Positions 16,417 through 24,853 of a DNA stretch of 64,000 bases are shown here, piece after piece. A program made the translations under genes and the position numbers. The notes below the pieces were generated by a model. That model ran no database searches. It was not told the DNA's origin and was given only the letters and a program-made list of their open reading frames with translations. The DNA comes from an uncultured Flavobacteriaceae bacterium (GTDB taxonomy: Bacteria > Bacteroidota > Bacteroidia > Flavobacteriales > Flavobacteriaceae): contig CANLUS010000008.1 in assembly GCA_947494325.1 (NCBI GenBank), positions 62,001-126,000 of the forward strand, read 5' to 3'. The first letter of the stretch is position 1. The number at the start of each line of letters is the position of its first letter.

Positions 16417-18843
16417 ATGATAGACATAGGTAAGAAGATATTCCCATACATTATTGCAATTTTAATTTTTACAATAGTTTCCTTAGCCTATTTTTCTCCA
16501 GTATTAAAAGGGAAGCAACTTTCACAAAGCGACATTAATCAATTTAAAGGATCTTCTAAAGAAATTGTAGAGCATCGAAAGACTTTTGATGAAGAACCCT
16601 ACTGGACAAATAGAACATTTGGAGGTATGCCTGCCTATCAAGTAAGTGCCTATTATCCTCATAATTATATTAAGAAAATCGACAATTTTTTACGTTTTTT
16701 ACCGAGACCTGCGGATTATTTATTCTTATATTTTTTAAGCTTTTTTATTCTGTTATCGGTGCTTAAAGTAGAATGGAAATTAGCCATACTAGGAGCGTTA
16801 TCCTTTGGGTTCTCAACATATCTAATTATTATTTTTATTCCTGGTCATAATGCGAAGGCGCATGCCATTGGTTATATGCCAATGGTATTAGCTGGTATTC
16901 TATTAGTATTTAAGCGAAATTATCTGACGGGGTTTGTGTTAACAGCTTTGGCGATGGCATTTGAAATTGCCGCAAATCACCCTCAAATGACTTATTATTT
17001 GTTATGGTCAGTCTTGATCTTAGGTGTGGTATTCTTGTTGGATGCACTAAAGGAAAAAGAACTTCCACACTTTTTTAAAAGTGTTATGATTTTATTGGTG
17101 GCTGTTATCCTGGGAGTTGGCGTTAATGCAACGAGTTTATTAGCCACAAAAGAATACGCCAGTGAAAGTACGCGAAGTAAAAGTGAATTGACCATTACAC
17201 CAAACGGTTCTCCTAAAGAAGAAATTTCCTCTGGTCTTTCAAAAGAATATATCACTCAATACAGTATTGAGATTCCCGAAACTTTTAATGTCATGATTCC
17301 GCGTTTCTATGGCGGCGGAAGTGGAGAAAATATTGGAAAAGATTCTGAAACATACGAATTTTTAAAGGGTAAAATTGGAAGGACACAGGCCAAGGGGTTC
17401 GCTGAAGGAGCACCCACATATTGGGGCGAACAAATAATTGTAGAAGCACCTGCATATATTGGTGTCGTCTTAATTTTTCTTTTTGTACTTGCATTATTTG
17501 TGGTAAAAGGGAAATTAAAGCAATGGTTACTTGCGGTTACTATCTTTTCGTTTGTTTTAAGTTGGGGAAGACATTTTTCGTTGGTTACCAATTTTTTCAT
17601 CGATTATGTTCCTATGTATAACAAGTTTCGGGCAGTATCTTCTATTCAGGTAATTGCCGAATTGGCAATTCCATTATTGGCAATTCTAGGATTACATCAA
17701 TTTTTGAAGAATTCAAGTACGAAAGAAGAAAAGTTAAGATACTTGAAATATAGTTTGATTGGCGTTGGTGGACTATCATTAGTATTTGTAGTGTTTGGAA
17801 CTAGCTTATTTGATTTCGAAAGTTTTAGAGATGCTGGATTAGAAAAACAATTACCTGGCTTTAGTGAGGTTATTAAGGCAGATAGAAAATCGATTTTCGT
17901 TGCCGATAGTTTTCGCGCGTTAATTTTGGTGTTACTTTCAGGAGGGGTTTTGTGGGCTTTTATTAAAGAGAAAATTAATGCGACTACTGTAACTATAGGG
18001 TTCGCAGTGCTTATTATATTCGATTTAGTTTCAGTAGACAGACGTTATGTGAATACTGATAATTTCGTATCTGCACGTCAGCAGAAAACCTCATTTCAAC
18101 CCTCACAGGCAGACACCGAAATATTAAAAGATAAATCTCATTACCGAGTGGCCAATTTTAGTGTGAATCCTATGCAAGACGGAAACACTTCCTATTTTCA
18201 TAATTCTATAGGTGGTTATCATGCTGCAAAACCGCGACGCTATGAAGAATTGTTTGATTACCAAATTGCTAAGAATAATACGGAGGTTTTGAATATGCTC
18301 AATACGAAGTACATTATGTTTCCTGATGAGCAGGGGAAAATAGGCATACAATTAAATCCAAATGCTAATGGTAATGCCTGGTTCGTGGAAGATGTCAATT
18401 TTGTAAATTCAGCCGATGAAGAAATCATTGCGCTCGATAGTTTGGACACAAAGAAGATGGCAGTTGTAAATGTAGATTTTAAAGATTCGTTAGAAAGTTT
18501 ATCTATTCAAAAAGATTCAACAGCGACAATTACATTGACCAGTTATAGAGCAAATGAAGTTGGTTACAAAACAAATACAAAATTTGAGCAGTTAGCGGTA
18601 TTTTCAGAAGTATATTACAAACATGGTTGGAACGCTTATATTGATGGAAACTTAACGCCACATTTAAGAGCTAATTATGTTTTACGAGCATTGAAGATAC
18701 CTGCAGGTCAACATGAAGTCGTATTTAAATTTGAACCAACAGTTATCAAAACTGGTAATACGATCACTTTAATGTCTTATGGCTTATTATGCTTGTTTCC
18801 GTTAGGATGGTTTTTTATAGAAAAAAGAAAGCGTAATGTATAA
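16417..18843 (+). CDS. YfhO-family polytopic membrane protein
   Basis: This 808-residue membrane protein has about twelve hydrophobic segments, a large extracytoplasmic C-terminal domain, and the YfhO pattern near the start (SPVLKGKQLSQSDINQFKG, then TNRTFGGMPAYQ). YfhO proteins belong to the GT-C-like superfamily and are tied to glycosylation of lipoteichoic acid or other surface polymers. Its stop overlaps the ATG of the following methyltransferase gene by 8 bp. Together with the glycosyltransferases behind it, this suggests a role in adding sugars to a surface glycan. Confidence 0.9.
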   Translation: MIDIGKKIFPYIIAILIFTIVSLAYFSPVLKGKQLSQSDINQFKGSSKEIVEHRKTFDEEPYWTNRTFGGMPAYQVSAYYPHNYIKKIDNFLRFLPRPADYLFLYFLSFFILLSVLKVEWKLAILGALSFGFSTYLIIIFIPGHNAKAHAIGYMPMVLAGILLVFKRNYLTGFVLTALAMAFEIAANHPQMTYYLLWSVLILGVVFLLDALKEKELPHFFKSVMILLVAVILGVGVNATSLLATKEYASESTRSKSELTITPNGSPKEEISSGLSKEYITQYSIEIPETFNVMIPRFYGGGSGENIGKDSETYEFLKGKIGRTQAKGFAEGAPTYWGEQIIVEAPAYIGVVLIFLFVLALFVVKGKLKQWLLAVTIFSFVLSWGRHFSLVTNFFIDYVPMYNKFRAVSSIQVIAELAIPLLAILGLHQFLKNSSTKEEKLRYLKYSLIGVGGLSLVFVVFGTSLFDFESFRDAGLEKQLPGFSEVIKADRKSIFVADSFRALILVLLSGGVLWAFIKEKINATTVTIGFAVLIIFDLVSVDRRYVNTDNFVSARQQKTSFQPSQADTEILKDKSHYRVANFSVNPMQDGNTSYFHNSIGGYHAAKPRRYEELFDYQIAKNNTEVLNMLNTKYIMFPDEQGKIGIQLNPNANGNAWFVEDVNFVNSADEEIIALDSLDTKKMAVVNVDFKDSLESLSIQKDSTATITLTSYRANEVGYKTNTKFEQLAVFSEVYYKHGWNAYIDGNLTPHLRANYVLRALKIPAGQHEVVFKFEPTVIKTGNTITLMSYGLLCLFPLGWFFIEKRKRNV

Positions 18844-19351
18844 CCATTTACCTAAAAGAAGATACGGTCATACCATCGAATTTTTGCAAAGTGTACTGCC
18901 GGCTCCGGCTACAATTTTAGATCTAGGTATTCGCAATCCATTTAGTGAAATTATGGAACAACATGGATATACAGTTCACAATACAAACGGGGAAGATTTA
19001 GATGAGTTACCAGAAATTGTTAAAGAATACAAAGTGGATGCCGTTACGGCATTTGAAATATTCGAACATTTATTGGCTCCTTTAAATGTTCTTAAAGCTA
19101 TCGAATCAACGAAATTAGTGGCCACGATTCCTTTGAATTTATGGTTTGCTAAGGCTTATCGAAGTAAGACTGACATGTGGGATAGGCACTATCACGAATT
19201 TGAAGATTGGCAATTTGATTGGCTACTGGAAAAATCTGGATGGAAACTCAATAAGACCGAAAAATGGACGAGTCCTATTAATAAAATTGGGTTTAGACCT
19301 ATATTGCGAAAATTTACTCCAAGATATTATGCGGTGTATGCTGAAAAATAA
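18836..19351 (+). CDS. Class I SAM-dependent methyltransferase
   Basis: This short (171 aa) Rossmann-fold methyltransferase has SAM-binding motif I in TILDLGIRNPFSEIM and a motif IV-like region in DAVTAFEIFEHLLAP. The C-terminal half (HYHEFEDWQFDWLLEKSGW) is typical of the Methyltransf_11/23 group. It is coupled to YfhO by overlap and followed with no gap by a glycosyltransferase, so it may methylate a sugar or lipid-linked glycan, but the substrate is unknown. Confidence 0.8.
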   Translation: MYNHLPKRRYGHTIEFLQSVLPAPATILDLGIRNPFSEIMEQHGYTVHNTNGEDLDELPEIVKEYKVDAVTAFEIFEHLLAPLNVLKAIESTKLVATIPLNLWFAKAYRSKTDMWDRHYHEFEDWQFDWLLEKSGWKLNKTEKWTSPINKIGFRPILRKFTPRYYAVYAEK

Positions 19352-20578
19352 ATGGTCATGAAGTATATCTGTATGCTTGTTGACGGTTCGTATCCGAATG
19401 ATATTCGGGTAAGAAAAGAAGCAGAAGCGCTCGTAGAAAATGGCAAGAAGGTAGTGGTAGTTTGCCCGATGAGAGCAAAGGAGTCGAAACAAGAAATTAT
19501 CAATGGTGTTAACATTTATAGAATAGGTAAGAACTATTCTCATACTAAAAAAGGTATCTATGATGTAGTGGAAAGTAGTATAAACATCAACCCTTTTTTT
19601 TATTTCGGATTAAAGCATGTATTTAAAAAGTATGATATCAGTGTGTTACATATTCATGATTTGCCTTTGGCCGGAACTGGCTATGCTTTTAAGTCGCGCG
19701 TGCAGCACCTAGTATTAGATTTACATGAGAACTTTCCTGAGGCTTTAAAAACTTGGTTTGAATGGAAAAAGAATCCGTTCATAAAATGGAAGAATAAAAT
19801 CTTCATGAATCCAAAAAAATGGTCAAAAAAAGAAGAGAAATATTGCCGAAAGTACGATACCATTGTATGTGTTGTTCAAGAAATGAAAGAGAAGTTACAT
19901 GCCAACTTTAATATTGATCTCCAAAAAATGTTCGTTGTTTCAAATCATGAGAAGAAAGAATTTGCTGATAATTTTAACAAGCAAGTTGCACAACATAGTA
20001 TAGATAAAAGTGCTTTTTCAATTACTTATGTAGGTGGTTTTGGTCCACATCGAGGGTTGGATATTGCAATTCAAGCTATGCCGAGTATTGTGGCTAAAAT
20101 TCCAAATGCAGTCCTCTATTTAGTTGGTAGAGGTAGTGTTGATGTTGAGAAAAGATTGAAAGCCTTAGTTAAAGAGTGTCAGGTTGAAGAAACGGTTAAA
20201 TTTGTAGGGTATAGGCCTTTTAATGAAGTAGCTACCATAATGCAATTGTCTAAGTTGAATATAATTCCACATAAAGCAAATGAACATACGAATAATACAA
20301 TTCCGCATAAATTATTCCAGATAATGATGAGTAAAAGTTTATTAGTCGTAAGTTCTTGTAAACCGCTAAAGAGAATTGTGGAGAAGTATGATGCAGGTTT
20401 GGTATTTGAGGCAGACAGTTCTGACGATTTTTCTTCAAAAGTAATTCATGCATATGATAACTTTGATCAACTCAAAACGTTAACTGAAAATGCCTTTGAT
20501 GCGGTAATGAAAAATGATGAAAATTGGGATTCAGAAAGTCTCAAATTAGTAGAATTGTATAATAATTTAATAGGTTGA
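19352..20578 (+). CDS. Glycosyltransferase family 4
   Basis: This GT-B fold protein has an N-terminal domain ending about residue 200 and a C-terminal nucleotide-sugar domain: ITYVGGFGPHRGLDIAIQAM, then LVGRGSVDVEKRLKALV, and NNTIPHKLFQIMMSKSLLVV, which contains the family-typical PxKLFEYM-like segment. It is 408 aa, normal for GT4. The start is immediately after the methyltransferase stop (ATG at 19352; 19358 also possible). Presumably it adds one sugar to a surface polysaccharide on the cytoplasmic side. The sugar is not determinable. Confidence 0.9.
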   Translation: MVMKYICMLVDGSYPNDIRVRKEAEALVENGKKVVVVCPMRAKESKQEIINGVNIYRIGKNYSHTKKGIYDVVESSININPFFYFGLKHVFKKYDISVLHIHDLPLAGTGYAFKSRVQHLVLDLHENFPEALKTWFEWKKNPFIKWKNKIFMNPKKWSKKEEKYCRKYDTIVCVVQEMKEKLHANFNIDLQKMFVVSNHEKKEFADNFNKQVAQHSIDKSAFSITYVGGFGPHRGLDIAIQAMPSIVAKIPNAVLYLVGRGSVDVEKRLKALVKECQVEETVKFVGYRPFNEVATIMQLSKLNIIPHKANEHTNNTIPHKLFQIMMSKSLLVVSSCKPLKRIVEKYDAGLVFEADSSDDFSSKVIHAYDNFDQLKTLTENAFDAVMKNDENWDSESLKLVELYNNLIG

Positions 20579-21852
20579 AGGTATTAATACTCACATATTA
20601 TTGGCCGCCGGCAGGTGGATCGGGAGTACAGCGATGGTTGAAATTTGTTAAGTATTTAAAAGATTTTGATATTGAACCTGTAGTGTATACAGTTCAAAAT
20701 CCTGAGTACGCTATTGTTGATGATCAACTAAAGAAAGATGTTCCTGATGGGATAGAAGTATTAAAAGCACCGATACGAGAACCGAATACTATTCTATCTT
20801 TTTTTGGCAATAAGAATAAAAAGACAAGTGCCGGATTTTTAAATCCGAACCCTTCTTTTTCTGGTAAGATATTGCAATATATTCGAGCAAATTATTTTAT
20901 ACCTGATGCTCGTAAACTTTGGGTTAAACCTTCGGTTAAGATACTTAGTTCTTACCTAGAAAAACATAAGATTGATGTTATTATTACTACCGGGCCACCA
21001 CATAGCTTACATCTAATAGGGTTGCGGTTAAAAGAGAAACTAAATATAAAATGGATCGCAGATTTTCGTGACCCTTGGACAGAAATTGATTATTTTCATC
21101 AATTACCATTAACAGAAAAATCAAAGAGAAAGCATCAAATGTTAGAGCAAAAAGTATTGAAAAATGCCGATACTGTTTTAGTTGTTGGTAAAACGATGAA
21201 AACAAACTTCGAAAAATTTGCTTCAAATGTAAAAGTTATAACGAACGGTTATGATACTGTTGCTTCAACACATGAAGTTGTGTTGGATACTAAATTTTCA
21301 TTGGTGCATATTGGATTGATGAATGCAGACCGGAATCATAATATGTTGTGGGAAGTGTTGCGAGATTTATGTCTTGAGAGCGCCGATTTTAAAGAGGATT
21401 TACAGTTGAAGTTTGTAGGTTCCTTGGCGAATGAAGTAAAGGATGCTATTGGTAAGTATCAACTCCTTGAGCATAGTGACTTTATCGAGTATGTACCGCA
21501 CCACGAAGTTTCAAAGTATCAACGATCTGCTCAAGTGTTATTATTGCCGGTTAATAGAGTGCCAAGTGCTAAAGGTATTCTTACAGGAAAAATATTTGAA
21601 TATTTACAAGCAAATAGGCCTATTTTAGCTATCGCTCCTTTCGACGGAGATTTGGCCGAAATAATTAATAAAACTGCAACCGGGATAGTTGTAGATTTTG
21701 ATGATGTAAAAACGCTAAAAGAATCCATACAAAAAATGTATCTTGATTTCAAAAATAAAAACTTGAATATTGCCTCAAGAAATATAGAGCAATACCATAG
21801 GAAACGACTTACGGAAGCGTTATCAGGTGTGATCAATGAATTAGTAGAATGA
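20575..21852 (+). CDS. Glycosyltransferase family 4
   Basis: This second GT-B fold glycosyltransferase begins with LTYYWPPAGGSGVQRWLKF, a glycine-rich N-terminal loop found in WcaI-like family 4 enzymes, and has a C-terminal segment GKIFEYLQANRPILAIAP that binds the nucleotide sugar. The start is TTG at 20575, overlapping the previous stop in TTGA, so translation is coupled. The stop overlaps the wecB start in ATGA. It is most likely part of the same glycan pathway. Confidence 0.9.
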   Translation: MKVLILTYYWPPAGGSGVQRWLKFVKYLKDFDIEPVVYTVQNPEYAIVDDQLKKDVPDGIEVLKAPIREPNTILSFFGNKNKKTSAGFLNPNPSFSGKILQYIRANYFIPDARKLWVKPSVKILSSYLEKHKIDVIITTGPPHSLHLIGLRLKEKLNIKWIADFRDPWTEIDYFHQLPLTEKSKRKHQMLEQKVLKNADTVLVVGKTMKTNFEKFASNVKVITNGYDTVASTHEVVLDTKFSLVHIGLMNADRNHNMLWEVLRDLCLESADFKEDLQLKFVGSLANEVKDAIGKYQLLEHSDFIEYVPHHEVSKYQRSAQVLLLPVNRVPSAKGILTGKIFEYLQANRPILAIAPFDGDLAEIINKTATGIVVDFDDVKTLKESIQKMYLDFKNKNLNIASRNIEQYHRKRLTEALSGVINELVE

Positions 21853-22931
21853 ACAAGATTGTAACGATATTAGGAGCTCGTCCTCAGTTTGTGAAAGCTG
21901 CGGTACTAAGCAGAATTATTAAAAAACATGGTCAGTTAGATGAAGTTATTGTGCATACTGGTCAACACTATGATGCTAATATGAGTGCTGTCTTTTTTGA
22001 TGAAATGGAAATACCAAAGCCCCAATATAATTTACATATTAATGAGATGAGTCATGGAGCAATGACGGGGCATATGTTTGAAGAAATTGAGAAAGTTCTT
22101 TTGAAGGAAAACCCTGATGCCGTTGTGGTATACGGAGATACAAATTCAACATTAGCTGGTGCCTTGGCTGCAAAAAAAATGAATATTAAAATTGTTCATA
22201 TCGAAGCAGGATTGCGTTCTTTTAATATGGAGATGCCAGAAGAAGTAAATCGAGTATTAACCGATAGGATATCTAACTTGTTGCTATGTCCTACAGAAAC
22301 TGCTATTGAAAATTTAGCAAATGAAGGTTTCGATAATTTCAATTGTAAAATATTGAAATGTGGTGATATAATGAAAGATGCAGTAGAGTTCTATGGTAAA
22401 ATTTCTACGGAAAAATCATCGGTTATTGGTGATTTGAAATTGAATATGGGTGATTTTGTTTTGGCAACGATTCATCGACAAGAGAATACCGATGATTTAG
22501 AAAAACTAAAATCTATTTTTGAAGGGTTAGAAGAAATCCATAAGGATACTCAAGTAGTATTACCATTACATCCGAGAACACGTGGAATATTAGAGCGACA
22601 TCAGCTCGAATATAATATCACAATGATCGATCCTGTTGGATATTTTGATATGCTAGAATTATTAAAATCATGTAAAATGGTTGTTACTGATAGCGGAGGA
22701 TTGCAGAAAGAAGCGTTTTTTAATAAGAAATATTGCCTTATTGCCAGAGAAGAAACCGAATGGGTAGAATTGGTGACGAATAATTTTGCCAAAATCGTGG
22801 GAAGTAATAAATCAAAGTTAATCAATGGTTTTAATAGCTTTAAGAATTATGATGCTGATTTTTCCTTGAGTCTATATGGGAATGAAGTAGGAGAGCGAAT
22901 TCATCAAGAAATACTTTCAATTTTAAAATGA
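21849..22931 (+). CDS. wecB: UDP-N-acetylglucosamine 2-epimerase (non-hydrolysing)
   Basis: The enzyme interconverts UDP-GlcNAc and UDP-ManNAc, feeding N-acetylmannosamine or its derivatives into surface glycans. Family motifs are all present: VYGDTNSTLAGALAA, HIEAGLRSFN, NRVLTDRISNLLLCPTE, ATIHRQENTDD, LPLHPRTRG and DSGGLQKEAFF. The length of 360 aa is typical. It overlaps the upstream glycosyltransferase by 4 bp. No UDP-ManNAc dehydrogenase is visible nearby, so the product may be used directly or oxidised by an enzyme encoded elsewhere. Confidence 0.95.
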   Translation: MNKIVTILGARPQFVKAAVLSRIIKKHGQLDEVIVHTGQHYDANMSAVFFDEMEIPKPQYNLHINEMSHGAMTGHMFEEIEKVLLKENPDAVVVYGDTNSTLAGALAAKKMNIKIVHIEAGLRSFNMEMPEEVNRVLTDRISNLLLCPTETAIENLANEGFDNFNCKILKCGDIMKDAVEFYGKISTEKSSVIGDLKLNMGDFVLATIHRQENTDDLEKLKSIFEGLEEIHKDTQVVLPLHPRTRGILERHQLEYNITMIDPVGYFDMLELLKSCKMVVTDSGGLQKEAFFNKKYCLIAREETEWVELVTNNFAKIVGSNKSKLINGFNSFKNYDADFSLSLYGNEVGERIHQEILSILK

Positions 22932-22938
22932 TATATAC

Positions 22939-23166
22939 ATGAAGTTACCAAAATTTTTGCTTGGCGATAATACAGATCACCCAGATGATATTTTTGTTAT
23001 TCATACAGGATTTCCACAATTTATTATCAATTTGGTTGATGATGAAATTGAATGGTTAGAAGATTTGAGTGGTGAAAATGAAGCGGAGTTGACAGAGGAG
23101 ATGAAAAATTTAGTCAAATTATCTTCTGAATTTTATGATAGAGAGATGAACCGCTATGAATCATAA
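22939..23166 (+). CDS. Small acidic conserved protein
   Basis: This 75-residue protein starts with ATG at 22939, 7 bp after wecB, and ends at a bidirectional terminator, so it closes the polysaccharide operon. It is strongly acidic with no membrane segment; LGDNTDHPDDIFVIHTGFPQ is its most distinctive stretch. I recognise no domain. Its place after wecB may be incidental. Confidence 0.7.
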   Translation: MKLPKFLLGDNTDHPDDIFVIHTGFPQFIINLVDDEIEWLEDLSGENEAELTEEMKNLVKLSSEFYDREMNRYES

Positions 23167-23167
23167 A

Positions 23168-23194
23168 AAAAAGCTACTTAAAAGTAGCTTTTCT
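23168..23194. terminator. Bidirectional terminator between wecB operon and HhH gene
   Basis: A 9-bp inverted repeat (AAGCTACTT at 23171-23179, AAGTAGCTT at 23182-23190) is flanked by an A tract and a T tract. It can stop transcription from both converging units. Confidence 0.85.
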
Positions 23195-23196
23195 AT

Positions 23197-23733
23197 TTAA
23201 TTTTCGCGGCCTCCTTTATGGTTATCTTGCCATTCTTTAAGTTCGTCCCATCTATTTTCATGGGCCATGAGTGCTTGTTTGGGCCAAGTTTTTGGTGAAT
23301 GAACTCGATATCTGGGCCCCGCTTGTTCTAAGATTTTTTCTAATCTACTCACTGCTGTTTCAGAAAGTTGTTTGAAACTCCAAATACTTTCATCGTTCAA
23401 TAAACCTTTAATTTTTGGACCAATGCCTTCTATTTTTGTTAAATCATCTTTTACAGAATCATCCACTTTTGCAACACCATCAACGAAATTCGCAGCCGCA
23501 ATTGTACTTACACCTGGAGCAGATACTTTTTTCACTTTCATTGTAGTGTCGTCCTTCGTTGCTGTATTGTGTAACTCGTCATATTTTGCTTTCCAGGTAC
23601 TTATTTCGTTACTACATTTATTTTTATACCACCAGCGCCAAAAAAACCAACCAATAAGAAAAGCACCGAGCATCCATAAAAAAAGCTCGATTAGGTGCCA
23701 CGTATTTTGATTTGAAAATATTGATAATGTCAT
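23197..23733 (-). CDS. Membrane-anchored helix-hairpin-helix protein
   Basis: One N-terminal transmembrane helix (residues ~12-30, LIELFLWMLGAFLIGWFFW) precedes a cytoplasmic-type domain with a helix-hairpin-helix segment DDLTKIEGIGPKIKGLL near residue 97 and a second conserved block GPRYRVHSPKTWPKQA. Such HhH domains resemble those in ribosomal or DNA-binding proteins. It lies 5 bp downstream of the OmpA gene, so the two are probably co-transcribed. The role is not known. It could be a DNA-binding or scaffold protein at the inner membrane. Confidence 0.75.
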   Translation of the reverse strand: MTLSIFSNQNTWHLIELFLWMLGAFLIGWFFWRWWYKNKCSNEISTWKAKYDELHNTATKDDTTMKVKKVSAPGVSTIAAANFVDGVAKVDDSVKDDLTKIEGIGPKIKGLLNDESIWSFKQLSETAVSRLEKILEQAGPRYRVHSPKTWPKQALMAHENRWDELKEWQDNHKGGREN

Positions 23734-23738
23734 AGTTA

Positions 23739-24659
23739 TTATTTTATAGTTATTTCTATTCTTCTATTTTTTGCTCGGCCTTCTTCAGTAGTATTTGTTG
23801 CAACTGGTTCGTCTTCCCCTTTTGAAGAGGCTTTGATAATAGACGCAGAAATGCCTTGAGAAATTAAATAGTCTTTTACATTATTAGCTCTCCCTAATCC
23901 AAAAGCATAATTATTTGTTCCAACGCTATCAGTATGCCCCTCGACATATACTTTTTTATTAGGATATTTTTTTAGATAATTTTTAAGTTCTAAGGTATAT
24001 GCAACTAACTCTTTATCTGGTAAAAATGAACGTACCGCAAAGTTGGAATATAAAGTTTTATTAGCAATACTTTTTTCTACCTGAACAATGCGCTCGTTAC
24101 TTATTTCTTTAAACTGGAATGTAATTGCTTCGTAATTATTGTTTTTCGTGTCATACTCATACGTAGATTCAATAATTTCGGTGGTAATTCTCTTCGGATT
24201 GATACCAGCATCAATACAATATTTCTCAAGAGCTCTTGCTCTTAAAATACCAAGATGGTTTCCATTGATATTTGCTTCTGAAACTAAGTGTTTTATAGAA
24301 ATTAACAATTCCTTATCTTGATTGTCATTCAAATAGGTATACATAGAATCTTTTAAACTAGTTAATTCTTCCGGAACGTTCACACTTCCATTCAAGGAAG
24401 TAATTTCAAATCCTTTATTAAAACTAAAAACTGAAGTACCATCATCAGCGGTTACTGAAAAAGTGCTTTCAATTGGTTTTTCGGCTTTTAAAATTTTCGA
24501 AGTGCCTTGGGGAGGTTGTTCTTTAGTCGTGCTATTTTTGATTTCTGTGTGAGCAATTGCACAATCACCAAGTAGGCTATTGCCCAAATATTCGTGAATT
24601 ATAAGTGCAAAACATGCCCATAACAAAAAAGCGCCTAATGCAGGCCAAAATTTCGTCAT
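23739..24659 (-). CDS. OmpA-family peptidoglycan-binding protein
   Basis: An N-terminal hydrophobic anchor (ALGAFLLWACFALIIHEYLG) precedes a ~170-residue region of unknown fold and a C-terminal OmpA domain (residues ~200-306): YVEGHTDSVGTNNYAFGLGR, then GEDEPVATNTTEEGRAKNRR. The conserved Asp and Arg that bind diaminopimelate are in these blocks. The anchor is not cleaved in any obvious way, so it may span the inner membrane. It is the first gene before the HhH gene at 23197 and has a -7 box about 60 bp upstream. Confidence 0.85.
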   Translation of the reverse strand: MTKFWPALGAFLLWACFALIIHEYLGNSLLGDCAIAHTEIKNSTTKEQPPQGTSKILKAEKPIESTFSVTADDGTSVFSFNKGFEITSLNGSVNVPEELTSLKDSMYTYLNDNQDKELLISIKHLVSEANINGNHLGILRARALEKYCIDAGINPKRITTEIIESTYEYDTKNNNYEAITFQFKEISNERIVQVEKSIANKTLYSNFAVRSFLPDKELVAYTLELKNYLKKYPNKKVYVEGHTDSVGTNNYAFGLGRANNVKDYLISQGISASIIKASSKGEDEPVATNTTEEGRAKNRRIEITIK

Positions 24660-24716
24660 ATATTTTAGGTTTGGTTGGTTTTTCGATTTAAAAGTAATGA
24701 AAAGTTTTTTTTAAAA

Positions 24717-24724
24717 CAAATGTA
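24717..24724 (-). promoter_or_regulatory. Candidate -7 box (TACATTTG, minus strand)
   Basis: An exact TANNTTTG match on the minus strand lies about 57 bp before the OmpA-family gene. The rest of the 24660-24853 gap shows nothing else. Confidence 0.4.
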
Positions 24725-24853
24725 TCTCTTTATAAACGAATTAATTAAGTCGTTCACAATGCTAACACTCTATAATTTCATTAACGATAAAAATGTATAT
24801 ATCAGTAAGACACAGCGATTCTTGTTAGGTCACAAAAATCTTTAAAGAAAGAA

